A stretch of DNA of 64,000 nucleotides from Pirellulales bacterium (GCA_019694455.1 JAIBBY010000007.1:1-64000); one strand, 5' to 3'; counted from the first letter of the stretch, positions 16,593 through 26,635 are shown. The notes: generated by a model from the letters alone, not told the origin. Program-made: numbers and translations.

Positions 16593-18394
16593 GCGCGCTA
16601 TTGGATTGGCTCGACGATCGCACCGGGTATCGCGCGCTGGCGCACGAAGCTCTATATGAACGTATTCCGGGGGGCGCCCGCTGGCGATATGTGTGGGGCA
16701 GCACGCTGGTGTTCGCATTCTCGGCGCAAGTGATCACAGGGCTGTTCCTGTGGATGGCCTACAGTCCCAGCGCCCAGACGGCGTGGGAGAGCGTCTTCTA
16801 CATTCAGTTTGAGATGCAAGGGGGGGGGCTGCTGCGCGGACTGCACCACTTTATGGCGCAGCTCATGGTGGTGCTGCTTGCGTTGCACCTGTTGCAAGTG
16901 GTGATCGATGGCGCCTATCGGGCGCCGCGCGAAGTAAATTTTTGGGTGGGCTTGATCCTGATGCAGATCGTGTTGGGGTTGTCGCTCACCGGCTATTTGT
17001 TGCCGTGGGACCAAAAAGGGTATTGGGCCACCAAGGTCGCCACCAACATCATGGGCATCGTGCCGGTGGTCGGCCCCTCGCTACAGCGACTGGCGGTAGG
17101 TGGCGGATCGTACGGGCATCAAACGCTGACGCGATTCTTTGCGCTGCACGCCGGCGTGTTGCCAGGACTGTTGATCTTCTTTTTGGTGGTGCATATCTAC
17201 GTGTTCCGCCGCCATGGCATCCACGCCAAGAATGCGTCGGAAGTCGACAGCTCGTTTTGGCCCGATCAGGTGTTCAAAGACGCGGTGGCGTGCCTGGCGG
17301 TGCTGGCGGTGGTGCTGCTATTGGTTGTCTGGCGTGGCGGCGCCGAGCTTGGCGCCCCGGCCGACGCGGCCCGTCCCTATGATGCCGCGCGCCCCGAGTG
17401 GTACTTTTTGTTTTTGTTTCAGTTTCTCAAATACTTTCACGGCGAATCGCAGGAGATTCTGGGGGCGATCGTCATCCCCGGCGTGGTGATGACAGTGCTC
17501 GCCTTGATGCCGTTTGTGGGGCGTTGGAAGTTGGGACACGGCTTCAACATTGCCTTTCTAGTGGGGCTATTGGTGGGAATCGGCGTGCTCACCGCAGCGG
17601 CGCTGAACGCCGATCGGCAAAACGACCGCTATCACGAGGCGGTGGCCGACGCGCATGCCGACGCCGAGCGCGCCATCACGCTTGCCGAAGGGCAGGGCAT
17701 TCCGCCGACCGGCGCCATCAGTCTTGTGCGCAACGATCCCAAGATCGAAGGGCGCTACTTGTTCAAACAGAACTGCGCCACTTGCCACCTGTATCAAGAC
17801 GCCAAGGGCGTCGGGCTGGCGGCGCCGGCGGAGCCCAAGGGATCGAATTTGTATGGCTTCGCCAGTCGCCAGTGGATTGCCGGACTCTTGAACCCAGAGC
17901 AAGTGGCGGGGCCCAACTACTTTGGCCATACCAAGCATGTCGATCAGGAAATGGTGAACTGGGTCAAGGACAACGTGGCCGACATCGACAAGGCGGAACT
18001 CGAAAAAGGGATCATAGCGCTGTCGGCACAGGCCAAGCTCGCTTCGCAGCGCGCGGCAGACGCCAAGGACGCCGAACAGATTGACGCTGGCGCCAAGCTC
18101 ATCAAGGAGAAGTTTGGCTGCGTCGATTGCCATCCGTTTGAGGAGGCTGGCGAAGGAGGCACGGCGCCCAATCTGACTGGCTATGGATCGCGCGAATGGT
18201 TAATTGAGTTTGTGAAGAACCCAGGCCATGAGCGCTTCTACGGCGACAACCACCAGATGCCGGCGTTCGACAACGTGCGGACGCCGCGCGAGATTGAGCT
18301 AATCGTCGATTGGCTGCGCGGCGAGTGGTACGAACCGGGCACGCCAGCGCCGGCGGGTGATTCGGGGGCGACGCCGCCGCTAGCGACGAAATAG
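16589..18394 (+). CDS. Cytochrome b fused to a di-haem cytochrome c domain
   Basis: 601 residues. The N-terminal cytochrome b has four haem ligands, His86/His100 (13 residues between) and His187/His202 (14 between, the cytochrome b6-type spacing). A second hydrophobic block carries the Qo motif PEWY at 269-272, so the b6 and subunit-IV parts are joined in one chain. Further helices run to about 340. The periplasmic C-terminus has two c-type haem sites, CATCH (396-400) and CVDCH (511-515), with a possible Met ligand near 557. With the Rieske protein it forms a quinol:cytochrome c oxidoreductase, the fused haems replacing a separate cytochrome c1. It ends 5 bp before the convergent BASS gene. 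Confidence 0.93.
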   Translation: MSALLDWLDDRTGYRALAHEALYERIPGGARWRYVWGSTLVFAFSAQVITGLFLWMAYSPSAQTAWESVFYIQFEMQGGGLLRGLHHFMAQLMVVLLALHLLQVVIDGAYRAPREVNFWVGLILMQIVLGLSLTGYLLPWDQKGYWATKVATNIMGIVPVVGPSLQRLAVGGGSYGHQTLTRFFALHAGVLPGLLIFFLVVHIYVFRRHGIHAKNASEVDSSFWPDQVFKDAVACLAVLAVVLLLVVWRGGAELGAPADAARPYDAARPEWYFLFLFQFLKYFHGESQEILGAIVIPGVVMTVLALMPFVGRWKLGHGFNIAFLVGLLVGIGVLTAAALNADRQNDRYHEAVADAHADAERAITLAEGQGIPPTGAISLVRNDPKIEGRYLFKQNCATCHLYQDAKGVGLAAPAEPKGSNLYGFASRQWIAGLLNPEQVAGPNYFGHTKHVDQEMVNWVKDNVADIDKAELEKGIIALSAQAKLASQRAADAKDAEQIDAGAKLIKEKFGCVDCHPFEEAGEGGTAPNLTGYGSREWLIEFVKNPGHERFYGDNHQMPAFDNVRTPREIELIVDWLRGEWYEPGTPAPAGDSGATPPLATK

Positions 18395-18399
18395 TCGCG

Positions 18400-19347
18400 C
18401 TACGCGTTTGCAGTGGCAGGCAAGTGAGTGCGCGGCGGAAAGGCGGCCCAGACACGCGCCAGCATCGCCCCGGTCATCATGCAGCCAAAAGCGAACATGG
18501 CTGGCGGTAAGGCCGCCTCGGGCGTGAAAAGCTGGTTCGCCAGCACCACGCCGAGACCGGCGTTCTGCATGCCGACCTCAATCGCCAATGCACGACGGGC
18601 AGCTTCGTCGATTCGCAGCGGGAAGCCGCCCAGGTAGCCGAACAAATAACCGAACAAGTTCACGCACAAGAGCGCCAAGGCCAAGCGCGGTTCAACGTGT
18701 TCGATCGCGCCCCGGTTTTGTCCGACCACTACGGCAATCAGCCAGATGATGAGCAAGTTGGCGACCAGGTGCGCCAACCGGCGCCCCGTTTGTTGCCAAC
18801 CGCGATCGCCGCGCCCCAGCAGATGGCCGACCAATACCGGCAGCACCACTTGCAGCACCAAATTGCGAGCAACCGAGCCGGGCATCGGCACGCCGCTGGC
18901 GCCGAGAAACAGCCACAGCCCCAGCGGCACGACAAGCGGCGACAGCAAAGTGGCGGACGTCGTGAGACTTACGGAGTAACTCACGTTGCCGCGCGCGACT
19001 AGCGTGAGCACGTTGGACGCCATTGCGCCTGGGACGCAGCCCACGATCACAATGCCCGCGAACAAGGGGCCCTCAAAGCCGAACAGCCGCCCCATGGTGT
19101 AGCCCAACAGCGGCATAACCGTGTACTGCACGGCGGTGCCGCCCAGCACGGTGGGCCAGCGGCGGACGACTTGGGCCAACTCGTCGCGCGGCATCAGCCA
19201 ACCAATCGCGAACATAATGACGGCAATCATGAGCGGCAACAGCGGAACGCTGGCCAGGAAGGGATCAAAGCCAATGCTCGCTCCCGGCCACGAATAGGCC
19301 ACCAAAGCCAGCAGCGAGAGCCAAACGATGAGGTAGCGTTCGAGCAT
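18400..19347 (-). CDS. Bile acid:sodium symporter (BASS) family transporter
   Basis: 315 residues with about nine to ten membrane helices and short loops. BASS-family signatures are VPGAMASNVLTLVARGN (about 103-120) and EVGMQNAGLG near the C-terminal half (about 261-270), both at the helix crossover that forms the substrate/Na+ site. Bacterial members transport diverse organic anions or pantothenate-type acids; the substrate cannot be read from sequence. Monocistronic by position: convergent with cytochrome b and followed upstream by a small membrane protein gene on the same strand. Confidence 0.88.
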   Translation of the reverse strand: MLERYLIVWLSLLALVAYSWPGASIGFDPFLASVPLLPLMIAVIMFAIGWLMPRDELAQVVRRWPTVLGGTAVQYTVMPLLGYTMGRLFGFEGPLFAGIVIVGCVPGAMASNVLTLVARGNVSYSVSLTTSATLLSPLVVPLGLWLFLGASGVPMPGSVARNLVLQVVLPVLVGHLLGRGDRGWQQTGRRLAHLVANLLIIWLIAVVVGQNRGAIEHVEPRLALALLCVNLFGYLFGYLGGFPLRIDEAARRALAIEVGMQNAGLGVVLANQLFTPEAALPPAMFAFGCMMTGAMLARVWAAFPPRTHLPATANA

Positions 19348-19472
19348 TCGGAGTACAAGCCGCTGCGTTCAGTGGATAAGTCGCCGCGATAGTGTAGCGT
19401 TTTCCGCGGCAAGAAGCGGTTCGCGCCTGCGGCTGACGATCCGCCAGGGCAAGGGGGCCGGATTCATCCGGG

Positions 19473-19667
19473 CTATTTTGACGGATAGGGACGCGTGGCG
19501 ACTCTCCAGATCACATAGAATAGCGCGGCGGCAGCGCCCAAGGCGATGGCATGGACGGCCACAACCTGAGACCAACCTGGGCGCGCGCAGGCGAACACGA
19601 TCGCTGCGGCAGTGAGCCAGACCAGCGACTTGGCCAGGGTGAACTGCCGTGTGGCGAAATGCGGCAT
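19473..19667 (-). CDS. Small two-helix membrane protein, unknown function
   Basis: 64 residues with two hydrophobic segments (about 12-28 and 37-54) and a short basic tail. A weak AGGTGGG purine stretch precedes the ATG at 19667. No family is recognised. It sits alone between the BASS gene and a divergent esterase gene. Coding status is moderately likely, from composition and a full-length clean frame; it could still be chance. Confidence 0.42.
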   Translation of the reverse strand: MPHFATRQFTLAKSLVWLTAAAIVFACARPGWSQVVAVHAIALGAAAALFYVIWRVATRPYPSK

Positions 19668-19698
19668 TGAAAAAATCCCACCTACGAAGGTGTAGTTG

Positions 19699-20793
19699 AT
19701 GAGGCTTTTTCTCGTTGCTATTATATTGGTGCCGCTGTTGCCCTGGCGAGCGCTGCTGGCGCAAGACGCTGCGGTCGCTCGCCGTTATCCCGACAAGATG
19801 AATTTGCTGATCTTGCGCGATGAGGCTGGGCGAGAGCAGCCCATCACCACCGCTGGCCAGTGGCGCACGCGGCGAGCGCATATCCTGGCGAACATGCAGC
19901 AAGTCATGGGCCCGTTGCCGGGGCCCGAGCGCCGCGTAGCGCTGGAGCCAGCGCTTTCTGAGCCGCGCCGGTTCGACAAGTACCAGCAGCATCGCATCTC
20001 GTTTGCCACCGAACCAGGCGATCGCGTTACGGGCTATCTGTTGGTTCCGCACGGCGCCGACAGACGGCCCGCCGTGTTGTGTCTGCACCAAACCACCAAG
20101 GCGGGCAGCGCATCGCCAGCGGGGCTCGCCGATCGTTACACGCTGCATTACGCCAAGGAGCTGGCCGAACGTGGCTACGTGACCCTCTCGGTCGATTATC
20201 CAAACTTTGGCGAATACCAGTTCGATCCCTACAAGGGCGGCTACCAAAGCGCCACCATGAAGGGGATTTGGAATCACATGTGCGCGATTGATCTATTGCA
20301 GTCGCTACCGGAGGTGGATGGCAAGCGGATCGGCGTGGTAGGGCATTCGCTGGGAGGGCACAACAGCCTTTTTGTCGCCGCGTTCGACGAGCGCATTACG
20401 TGCGTGGTGTCGAGTTGCGGATTCTGCCGCTTTGCGCGGTACTACGGCGGCGACCTCACAGGCTGGAGCCACAAGGGTTACATGCCGCGGATCGCGGAGA
20501 TTTACCACAAAGACCCGGAGCAGATGCCGTTCGACTTTACCGAGGTGGTAGCGGCCATCGCGCCCCGCGCCTTTTTGGCGGTGGCGCCTCAGCGCGACGC
20601 GAATTTCGATGTCGGCGGCGTGCGAGAGTGCATCAGCGCGGCGCGGCCCGTGTTCAAACTATTGGGCGCGGCCGATAGGCTAGCGGCGCTTTATCCCGAC
20701 GCTGAGCACGATTTTCCAGATGCCGAGCGGCAGCGGGCCTACGAGTGGTTTGATCGCTGGCTCGGCGCGCCGCCGGTTCAGGCCTCTCCCTGA
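19699..20793 (+). CDS. Secreted alpha/beta-hydrolase (acetyl-xylan-esterase/dienelactone-hydrolase-like)
   Basis: 364 residues from ATG 19699 (a TTG sits one codon upstream). Signal peptide about 1-22. An esterase fold occupies about 90-355, with the LCLHQTTKAG oxyanion strand, nucleophile elbow GHSLGG (Ser about 218), an acid residue candidate in PQRDANFD, and the late DAEHDFP His. Similar planctomycete proteins are annotated as acetyl-xylan esterases or prolyl-oligopeptidase-like hydrolases; the substrate is unknown. The triad looks intact, in contrast to the degenerate hydrolase at 3034. The 3' end overlaps the convergent gene at 20778 by 16 bp. Confidence 0.8.
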   Translation: MRLFLVAIILVPLLPWRALLAQDAAVARRYPDKMNLLILRDEAGREQPITTAGQWRTRRAHILANMQQVMGPLPGPERRVALEPALSEPRRFDKYQQHRISFATEPGDRVTGYLLVPHGADRRPAVLCLHQTTKAGSASPAGLADRYTLHYAKELAERGYVTLSVDYPNFGEYQFDPYKGGYQSATMKGIWNHMCAIDLLQSLPEVDGKRIGVVGHSLGGHNSLFVAAFDERITCVVSSCGFCRFARYYGGDLTGWSHKGYMPRIAEIYHKDPEQMPFDFTEVVAAIAPRAFLAVAPQRDANFDVGGVRECISAARPVFKLLGAADRLAALYPDAEHDFPDAERQRAYEWFDRWLGAPPVQASP

Positions 20794-21419
20794 ATGTAGG
20801 TGTATTCAAAACGCTCGACGAAGGTGTTGTGAAAGTAGTTCTCAGGCTGCGCGACCGTTTGCAGCATCTTTTTAAACCCGCTGCGAAACTCGATGTCTAG
20901 CGCCCAGGGATCGACGCGGAGGCCTGAAGTGGGGGACTCGAAAAACAGGCGGCCGTTCAGCTTTTCGAAGCCGCCATGTTTGACGTAGGCGCCGTGCGCC
21001 AGACCGTTCCGAAACGAGTGCCAGAGCCAACGCGAATAGGTGTCGACCCCTGGTGGGGGCGTGTTCGGCCGGTCCCGCCACGAGTGATCCATGAACGCCG
21101 TGACAAACGTTTGAAAGGCCTGGGCATTGGTCACGATAGACGGCGTAAGAAAGTGCCCTAGCGCCTCGATGGCGCACATCAGCGAGTTGCCCCAGAGGAT
21201 AAGCACGGACGCCTCGCGGTCGTGGCTGGGGCGATCGTGCTCGTCGAGCAAGACCGCCAGCGGTTCTAGCACGGCAAATTCGAATCGGCGGCGAAAATAT
21301 TCAAATTTGCCCGACGCCGTCAATTGGCTCAGCCGGGGTCGGTCGTAGTCGATGAACAGACTTAGCGCCTGATCGTCGATGACGGCTCGAATTCCATGAT
21401 CCTCCGGCAGTTCGCTCAT
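20778..21419 (-). CDS. Hypothetical protein with a HEPN-like RNxxxH motif
   Basis: 213 residues, no signal peptide, mostly helical, soluble. No family is recognised. The most notable segment is FRNGLAHGAYVKHGG at about 142-156. RNGLAH fits the R-x4-H motif that forms the RNase site of HEPN-domain proteins, and it sits on a predicted helix after a long helical stretch (FQTFVTAFMDHSW). HEPN proteins are typically small, helical and often toxins or RNases, but this single motif is weak evidence. No antitoxin-like partner (MNT nucleotidyltransferase) flanks it. Divergent from mfd. Confidence 0.5.
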   Translation of the reverse strand: MSELPEDHGIRAVIDDQALSLFIDYDRPRLSQLTASGKFEYFRRRFEFAVLEPLAVLLDEHDRPSHDREASVLILWGNSLMCAIEALGHFLTPSIVTNAQAFQTFVTAFMDHSWRDRPNTPPPGVDTYSRWLWHSFRNGLAHGAYVKHGGFEKLNGRLFFESPTSGLRVDPWALDIEFRSGFKKMLQTVAQPENYFHNTFVERFEYTYIQGEA

Positions 21420-21593
21420 GTGGGGCGGCCATCCTCCTCAGGGCTGGCAATGCAGATTGGCATGTGCGGCTCATCGCATCGTATCGACTGCGGACCAGCG
21501 CGGCAAACGGCGTCTTCGGCTCGCGATTCGGGCGCCGACATTCCAAATTGCTCTTCAAAAAAATCGCGGCATGTCTAGAATTTCAAACACTCT

Positions 21594-24500
21594 ATGACGA
21601 GTCTTGAGACCCCGAACGCAACGTCGGATCGGCTACTGAGCCTGGTCGGACGACTCGAGGCGGTCGAAGGCTTCGCCGACGTGCTGGCCAGTCTGCGATC
21701 TGGCCACAGCGCCACGCTCGACGGAGTCTGGGGATCTTCGTGCGCGCTGGCGGCGGCGGCGCTGGCCGGTCATGCGTCGGCGCCGGTGGTGGTGGTTTGC
21801 GCTCACCCCAGCGACGTCGATCTGTTCATCGACGATTTGGCGCTGTTCACCATGCGCCGCGCGGCCAGTTTTCCGGCCGCTGAGTCGCTACCGGGCGATC
21901 GCACCTACGACGCCGTGTTTGGCGAACGCCTGCGGTTGCTCAAGGATCTGGCCTCTGACGATCGACCACCGATCGTGGTGACGAGCATTCAGGCGCTATT
22001 GCAGCCCGCGCCTCCGCCGGAACTGATCGGGCGGCAAACGCGCCGTTTGCGGGTGGGGGATGAGTTGCCGGTGGAACCGCTGCTGGAGTGGCTGGTCGGC
22101 AATCACTACCAAAGCATCACGGCGGTGCAGTTGCCCGGCGAGTTCGCGTTGCATGGGGGCATTCTCGATATTTTCGCGAACGATTGGCATGCGCCGGCGC
22201 GGGTGGAGCTATTTGGCGACCAGATCGAGTCGCTGCGCCGCTTCGATGTGGCGACGCAGCGCAGCCTGGCGCCGGTCGAAACGCTGGAACTGACGGCCAT
22301 CGACCCTCAAGGCGTGTATACAGGGCACCTTGTCGATTACCTGCCGCCGCAAAGCTGGTTTCTTCTGGTCGAACCGAGCGAGCTGGACGAATCGGGACGC
22401 CACTACCTGAATCGACTCGATCATCCCGAGCACTATCACACTACGGCCGAAACGCTCAAGCGAATCTATCAGTATCCGTCGGTGACGGCCGAGGCCGTGG
22501 CCGCCGGTTCGCTGGAAACAACCTGTCATCTCAAGGTTGAATCGGTCGAGCGCTTTAGCGGCGAGGTGAATCGGATTCGCGACGAGTTAGAAGCGGTCGG
22601 TCAGGATCAGGAGGTGTTTCTGGTCTGCCAGACCGACGCCGAGGTGAAGCGGCTTGAGGAATTGTTCGCCACCACGACGCTGGCCACCAGCGGCCGCCTT
22701 CATTTTCCCATCGGGCACTTGGCGCAGGGCTTTCGACTGGTGCCGGCGCGAACGCTGGCGCTCAGTTCGGCCGAGGTGTTTCATCGCACCGAGGTGGTGC
22801 GCAGCTCGCAGCGGCAGCTCGGTCGCATCATCGACAATTTCCTCGAATTGCGCGAGTCCGACTTGGTGGTGCATGTCAGCCACGGCATTGCCCGCTATCG
22901 AGGACTGAAACTCCTGGAGAAAGAAGATCAGGTCGAAGAACACCTGGAACTGGAGTTTCACGGCGACGTCAAGCTATATGTTCCGGTGTCGCGTATCGAG
23001 TTGGTGCAGAAGTATGTCGGCGGCACCAAGGCGCGCCCCACGCTGGCCCGCTTGGGGGGGCGCACCTGGATGCGCCACAAGCAACTGGCGGAAAATGCGG
23101 TCAACGATCTGGCAATTGAAATGTTGGCCCTGCAAGCGCGGCGACATTCGCGTCCCGGCATCGCTTTTCCGCCCGACACTGAGTGGCAAACGGAATTCGA
23201 CGCCGCGTTTCCTTATTGCGAAACCAAGGATCAACTCGACGCGATCACCTGCCTCAAGCAGGAGATGCAGCTCACGCGCCCCATGGATCGACTAATCTGC
23301 GGCGACGTGGGCTACGGCAAGACGGAAGTGGCGATGCGGGCCGCCTTCAAGGCGATCGACGCCGGCTATCAGGTGGCGGTGCTGGTGCCGACAACGATTC
23401 TGGCGGAACAGCACCGGCGCACTTTCACCGGCCGCATGGCGGAGTATCCCTTCAATATCGCGGGCCTCAGCCGCTTTCTCACGCGCAAACAGCAAGACCG
23501 CGTGATCGACGGCGTGCAGTCCGGCGCGATCGATATTGTGATCGGCACGCATCGATTGGTGCAGTCGGACGTGCAGTTTCACAATCTGGGCCTGGTCATC
23601 ATCGACGAGGAGCAGCGGTTTGGCGTCGACGCCAAGGAGCGACTCAAGGCGCTGCGCGAAGTGGTCGACGTGCTGACGCTCACGGCCACGCCGATTCCAC
23701 GCACGCTGCATATGTCGCTCTTGGGCTTGCGCGACATCTCCAACTTGATGACGCCGCCCGAGGATCGGTTGGCGGTGGAGACTCGCGTCACGCGATTCAG
23801 CGAAGACCTGGTTCGCCAAGCGGTGCTGCGCGAGCTAAACCGTGACGGACAAATCTACTTTGTCCATAATCGTGTGAACGACATCGAGGTCGTCGCGCGG
23901 CGCCTGGGGCAGATTGTGCCCGAAGCCCGCATTGGCGTTGGCCACGGCCAGATGCCCGAGGGAGAGCTTGAGCAGGTGATGTTTGACTTTGTCAATCATC
24001 GCTTCGATTTGTTGCTAGCGACCACGATTGTAGAGAGCGGGCTGGACATCCCCAATGCGAACACCATCTTCATCGATCAGGCCGATCGCTATGGCCTGGC
24101 CGATTTGCACCAGTTGCGCGGACGTGTCGGGCGTTACAAGCATCGGGCCTACTGCTATCTGTTGATCGATCCGCATCAGAGCCTCAATCCGACTGCCGCC
24201 AAGCGATTGCGCGCCATTGAGGAGTTCAGCGATATTGGCGCCGGCTTCGCCATTTCGATGCGCGATTTGGAGATTCGCGGCGCCGGAAACATCTTGGGGA
24301 CCCAGCAAAGCGGGCACATCGCGGCGGTAGGCTATGAACTGTATTGCGAACTGCTGGAAAAGGCGGTGCGACACCTCAAGAACCTGCCCGCCCGCGAATC
24401 AGTGGAAGTCAACGTGGCGCTGCCCGGCGAAGCGTTCTTGTCGAGAAGTTACGTCCCCGACATTCGCGCGAAGATCGACCTGTATCGCCGAATAGCGCGG

Positions 24501-24830
24501 ATTACCAACTTGTCGCAGCTTGCCGATTTGCGCGCGGAGCTGATGGATCGTTTTGGCGAACCTCCCAAACCGGTCGAACGGTTGCTGGCGCTGATGGAGT
24601 TGCGCGTCTTGGCCCATCAATGGGAGGTGCAATCGCTGCATCTCGACGAACAATATCTGGTACTGGGTTACGTCTCGCGCAAGCGGATCAAGGCGCTGGC
24701 CGATAGCACCGGGGGGAGGCTGCGGATTGTGGACGACAAGAGCGCCTATTTGGCCCTGGGCAAATCCAGCCGCGATGCCGACGCGATTCTCGACATTGCC
24801 AAAGCGCTGTTGCAGCACGGACGCGCCTAA
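21594..24830 (+). CDS. mfd: Transcription-repair coupling factor
   Basis: 1078 residues, close to the usual 1100-1180. Order: UvrB-homology region (about 30-330), RNA-polymerase-interaction CarD-like domain (about 420-500, starting SDLVVHVSHGIARYRG), RecG-like translocase with Walker A GDVGYGKTEVA (about 569) and DEEQRFG (about 670), the TRG-type region and a C-terminal D7 domain (about 940-1078). Mfd removes RNA polymerase stalled at DNA lesions and recruits UvrA. It stands alone on the + strand, with a 174-bp spacer shared with the divergent gene at 20778. Confidence 0.96.
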   Translation: MTSLETPNATSDRLLSLVGRLEAVEGFADVLASLRSGHSATLDGVWGSSCALAAAALAGHASAPVVVVCAHPSDVDLFIDDLALFTMRRAASFPAAESLPGDRTYDAVFGERLRLLKDLASDDRPPIVVTSIQALLQPAPPPELIGRQTRRLRVGDELPVEPLLEWLVGNHYQSITAVQLPGEFALHGGILDIFANDWHAPARVELFGDQIESLRRFDVATQRSLAPVETLELTAIDPQGVYTGHLVDYLPPQSWFLLVEPSELDESGRHYLNRLDHPEHYHTTAETLKRIYQYPSVTAEAVAAGSLETTCHLKVESVERFSGEVNRIRDELEAVGQDQEVFLVCQTDAEVKRLEELFATTTLATSGRLHFPIGHLAQGFRLVPARTLALSSAEVFHRTEVVRSSQRQLGRIIDNFLELRESDLVVHVSHGIARYRGLKLLEKEDQVEEHLELEFHGDVKLYVPVSRIELVQKYVGGTKARPTLARLGGRTWMRHKQLAENAVNDLAIEMLALQARRHSRPGIAFPPDTEWQTEFDAAFPYCETKDQLDAITCLKQEMQLTRPMDRLICGDVGYGKTEVAMRAAFKAIDAGYQVAVLVPTTILAEQHRRTFTGRMAEYPFNIAGLSRFLTRKQQDRVIDGVQSGAIDIVIGTHRLVQSDVQFHNLGLVIIDEEQRFGVDAKERLKALREVVDVLTLTATPIPRTLHMSLLGLRDISNLMTPPEDRLAVETRVTRFSEDLVRQAVLRELNRDGQIYFVHNRVNDIEVVARRLGQIVPEARIGVGHGQMPEGELEQVMFDFVNHRFDLLLATTIVESGLDIPNANTIFIDQADRYGLADLHQLRGRVGRYKHRAYCYLLIDPHQSLNPTAAKRLRAIEEFSDIGAGFAISMRDLEIRGAGNILGTQQSGHIAAVGYELYCELLEKAVRHLKNLPARESVEVNVALPGEAFLSRSYVPDIRAKIDLYRRIARITNLSQLADLRAELMDRFGEPPKPVERLLALMELRVLAHQWEVQSLHLDEQYLVLGYVSRKRIKALADSTGGRLRIVDDKSAYLALGKSSRDADAILDIAKALLQHGRA

Positions 24831-24918
24831 GTCTAAAATCCCGCCCGATTTCTGGCTCGAACTCCGCGCACGGATGGCAAAGCGGAACGGGCCGTGACGA
24901 GCGTGCCGCTGAGGGATC

Positions 24919-26577
24919 ATGGCGTCGATGCTCATTCGACCAGCAAGGCGATGGCTTGCGCATGCGCTCTGCGTGTGCTGCGCGCTGTGCGCATCGGCAG
25001 TCGCCCAGAATGTGTATCCGCCGGGCGTCGATCCCTCACAACCCTTGCCGCTTCAGTCATTGCAACAAGGGTTGGGCGATCAATCGTTTAACATCAGCCC
25101 ACCAACAGCCCCGACTTCGCCAGAGCGTCCGGCGGGTTGGGCGGGCAGTGACAGACCACGCCGAAAGGGAGAACTGCCAGGAACTTCGCTGGGCGGTATC
25201 GACAGCTTACGCCCTGGCGAGGCGGAGCGATTGGCCAATGAGTATCGCGCTCAAGCGCGGCGCGCCCCACGGCTTGGCGGCCCGGCTTCGAAAATTCCTT
25301 CGATCTATGGACCGGAGATGCAGGCCGTTCTCGGCATGCCGTATGTGCTGCCCAATTCAAAGCCAGGGCCGCTGCCCGTGGTAACCGGTGTGCGCCCCTT
25401 GAGCAGCGCATCACCGCGTTCGCCTGTGGAGGCCGCGGCGTTTCAAGCCCCGCTTGGCGCGGCTAAGAGCGCCCCGCAAATGACTGTTCCCACAGGCAAC
25501 ACCGGCGCGCGGCCGGCAACCGCCATGCCTGCCATGCGACCCACTGGCGTGCTCGCCGCTCCGCGAACGAGCATCCCCAAGGAATTCTCCGATCCCACAA
25601 TCGTGATGGCGCGGGTGGATCAAGAGGTGATTCTGCTCGGCGATCTGATGATGAGCGTCAATGAGGTGTTGGAAAAGAACAAGGGAAAGATTCCGCCGGA
25701 GCAATTGGACGACGCCCGCCGGATGCTGATTGAGCAGCGATTGACGCCGCTGGTCGAGGTGAAACTTGCCTGCTGCGACGCGCATCGCGAAGTGCCCAAA
25801 GAGGCCATGGAGAAAATCCAGAAGAAGTTGTCCGAGGCGTGGGAGGACCAGGAATACAAGAAAAAGCTCAAGGCGGCGAAAGTCGACACGCGAGCCGAAC
25901 TGGACGCCGAGTACCGCCGATTTGGCACCACGCTGGAACGGGAAAAGAAGTCGTGGATGGAGAGCGAGTTGGCGCGGCAATGGGTGGGACAACACATCAA
26001 GTTCGATGAAGAAGTCACCCACGAGCAGATGCTCGCCGCCTACCGCGAGCGGATTGCGGAGTTTGAGTTCCCCGCCAGCGCCCGCTGGGAGGAAATCAAG
26101 GTGAACATCGAGTCGCCCAGCGAACTGGCCGCGGCCTGGCGGGCCATCGGCGAGGCCGGCAACGCGGTCCTGGGAGGTGTGCCGTTTGGCGAGGTGGCCA
26201 AACGCGCTTCGCAAGGCATCACCGCCGAGGCAGGGGGCCAGCGCGATTGGACCAACCGCGGCAGCCTGGCCTCGACCAAGCTCGACGAAGCCTTGTTCGC
26301 GCTGCCGATTGGCCAGTTGAGTCCCATCATTGATGACGAGAAGAGCCTGTATATCGTCCGGGTGGTGGAGCGGCGCGACGCCGGCGTGACTCCCTTCCTG
26401 GAGGCCCAGGTCAAGATCAAAGAGCAGATTCATCAGAATCGGGTCCGCGCGCAGGCCGACGAGATCTTGGCCAAGATCCGCGATCGCTATCGCGTGTGGA
26501 CCATTTTCGATCAGTCCGACGCGCAGAAGTTGCAGATTGAGGCCACGGCTCGGGCCCCGCAACAGCCGCCGCGCTGA
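24919..26577 (+). CDS. Secreted parvulin-type peptidyl-prolyl cis-trans isomerase (SurA/PrsA-like)
   Basis: 552 residues; GAGGG lies 3 bp before ATG 24919. A signal peptide (about 1-29) is followed by a long Pro/Gly/Ala-rich, probably disordered stretch to about 205. A SurA-like helical chaperone part follows (about 210-370, with repeated charged helices), then a PpiC rotamase domain (about 378-490; GGQRDWTNRGSL, IGQLSPIIDDEKSLYIVRVVER). The C-terminal helix swaps back. It should assist folding of exported proteins, for example the porin at 31093. The disordered N-terminal region is unusual in size. Confidence 0.88.
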   Translation: MASMLIRPARRWLAHALCVCCALCASAVAQNVYPPGVDPSQPLPLQSLQQGLGDQSFNISPPTAPTSPERPAGWAGSDRPRRKGELPGTSLGGIDSLRPGEAERLANEYRAQARRAPRLGGPASKIPSIYGPEMQAVLGMPYVLPNSKPGPLPVVTGVRPLSSASPRSPVEAAAFQAPLGAAKSAPQMTVPTGNTGARPATAMPAMRPTGVLAAPRTSIPKEFSDPTIVMARVDQEVILLGDLMMSVNEVLEKNKGKIPPEQLDDARRMLIEQRLTPLVEVKLACCDAHREVPKEAMEKIQKKLSEAWEDQEYKKKLKAAKVDTRAELDAEYRRFGTTLEREKKSWMESELARQWVGQHIKFDEEVTHEQMLAAYRERIAEFEFPASARWEEIKVNIESPSELAAAWRAIGEAGNAVLGGVPFGEVAKRASQGITAEAGGQRDWTNRGSLASTKLDEALFALPIGQLSPIIDDEKSLYIVRVVERRDAGVTPFLEAQVKIKEQIHQNRVRAQADEILAKIRDRYRVWTIFDQSDAQKLQIEATARAPQQPPR

Positions 26578-26635
26578 GAGGGCCGACGTGCTAACCGCTT
26601 GCCGCGCCCCGGCTGGATGCGCGAGAATCTGTGTC

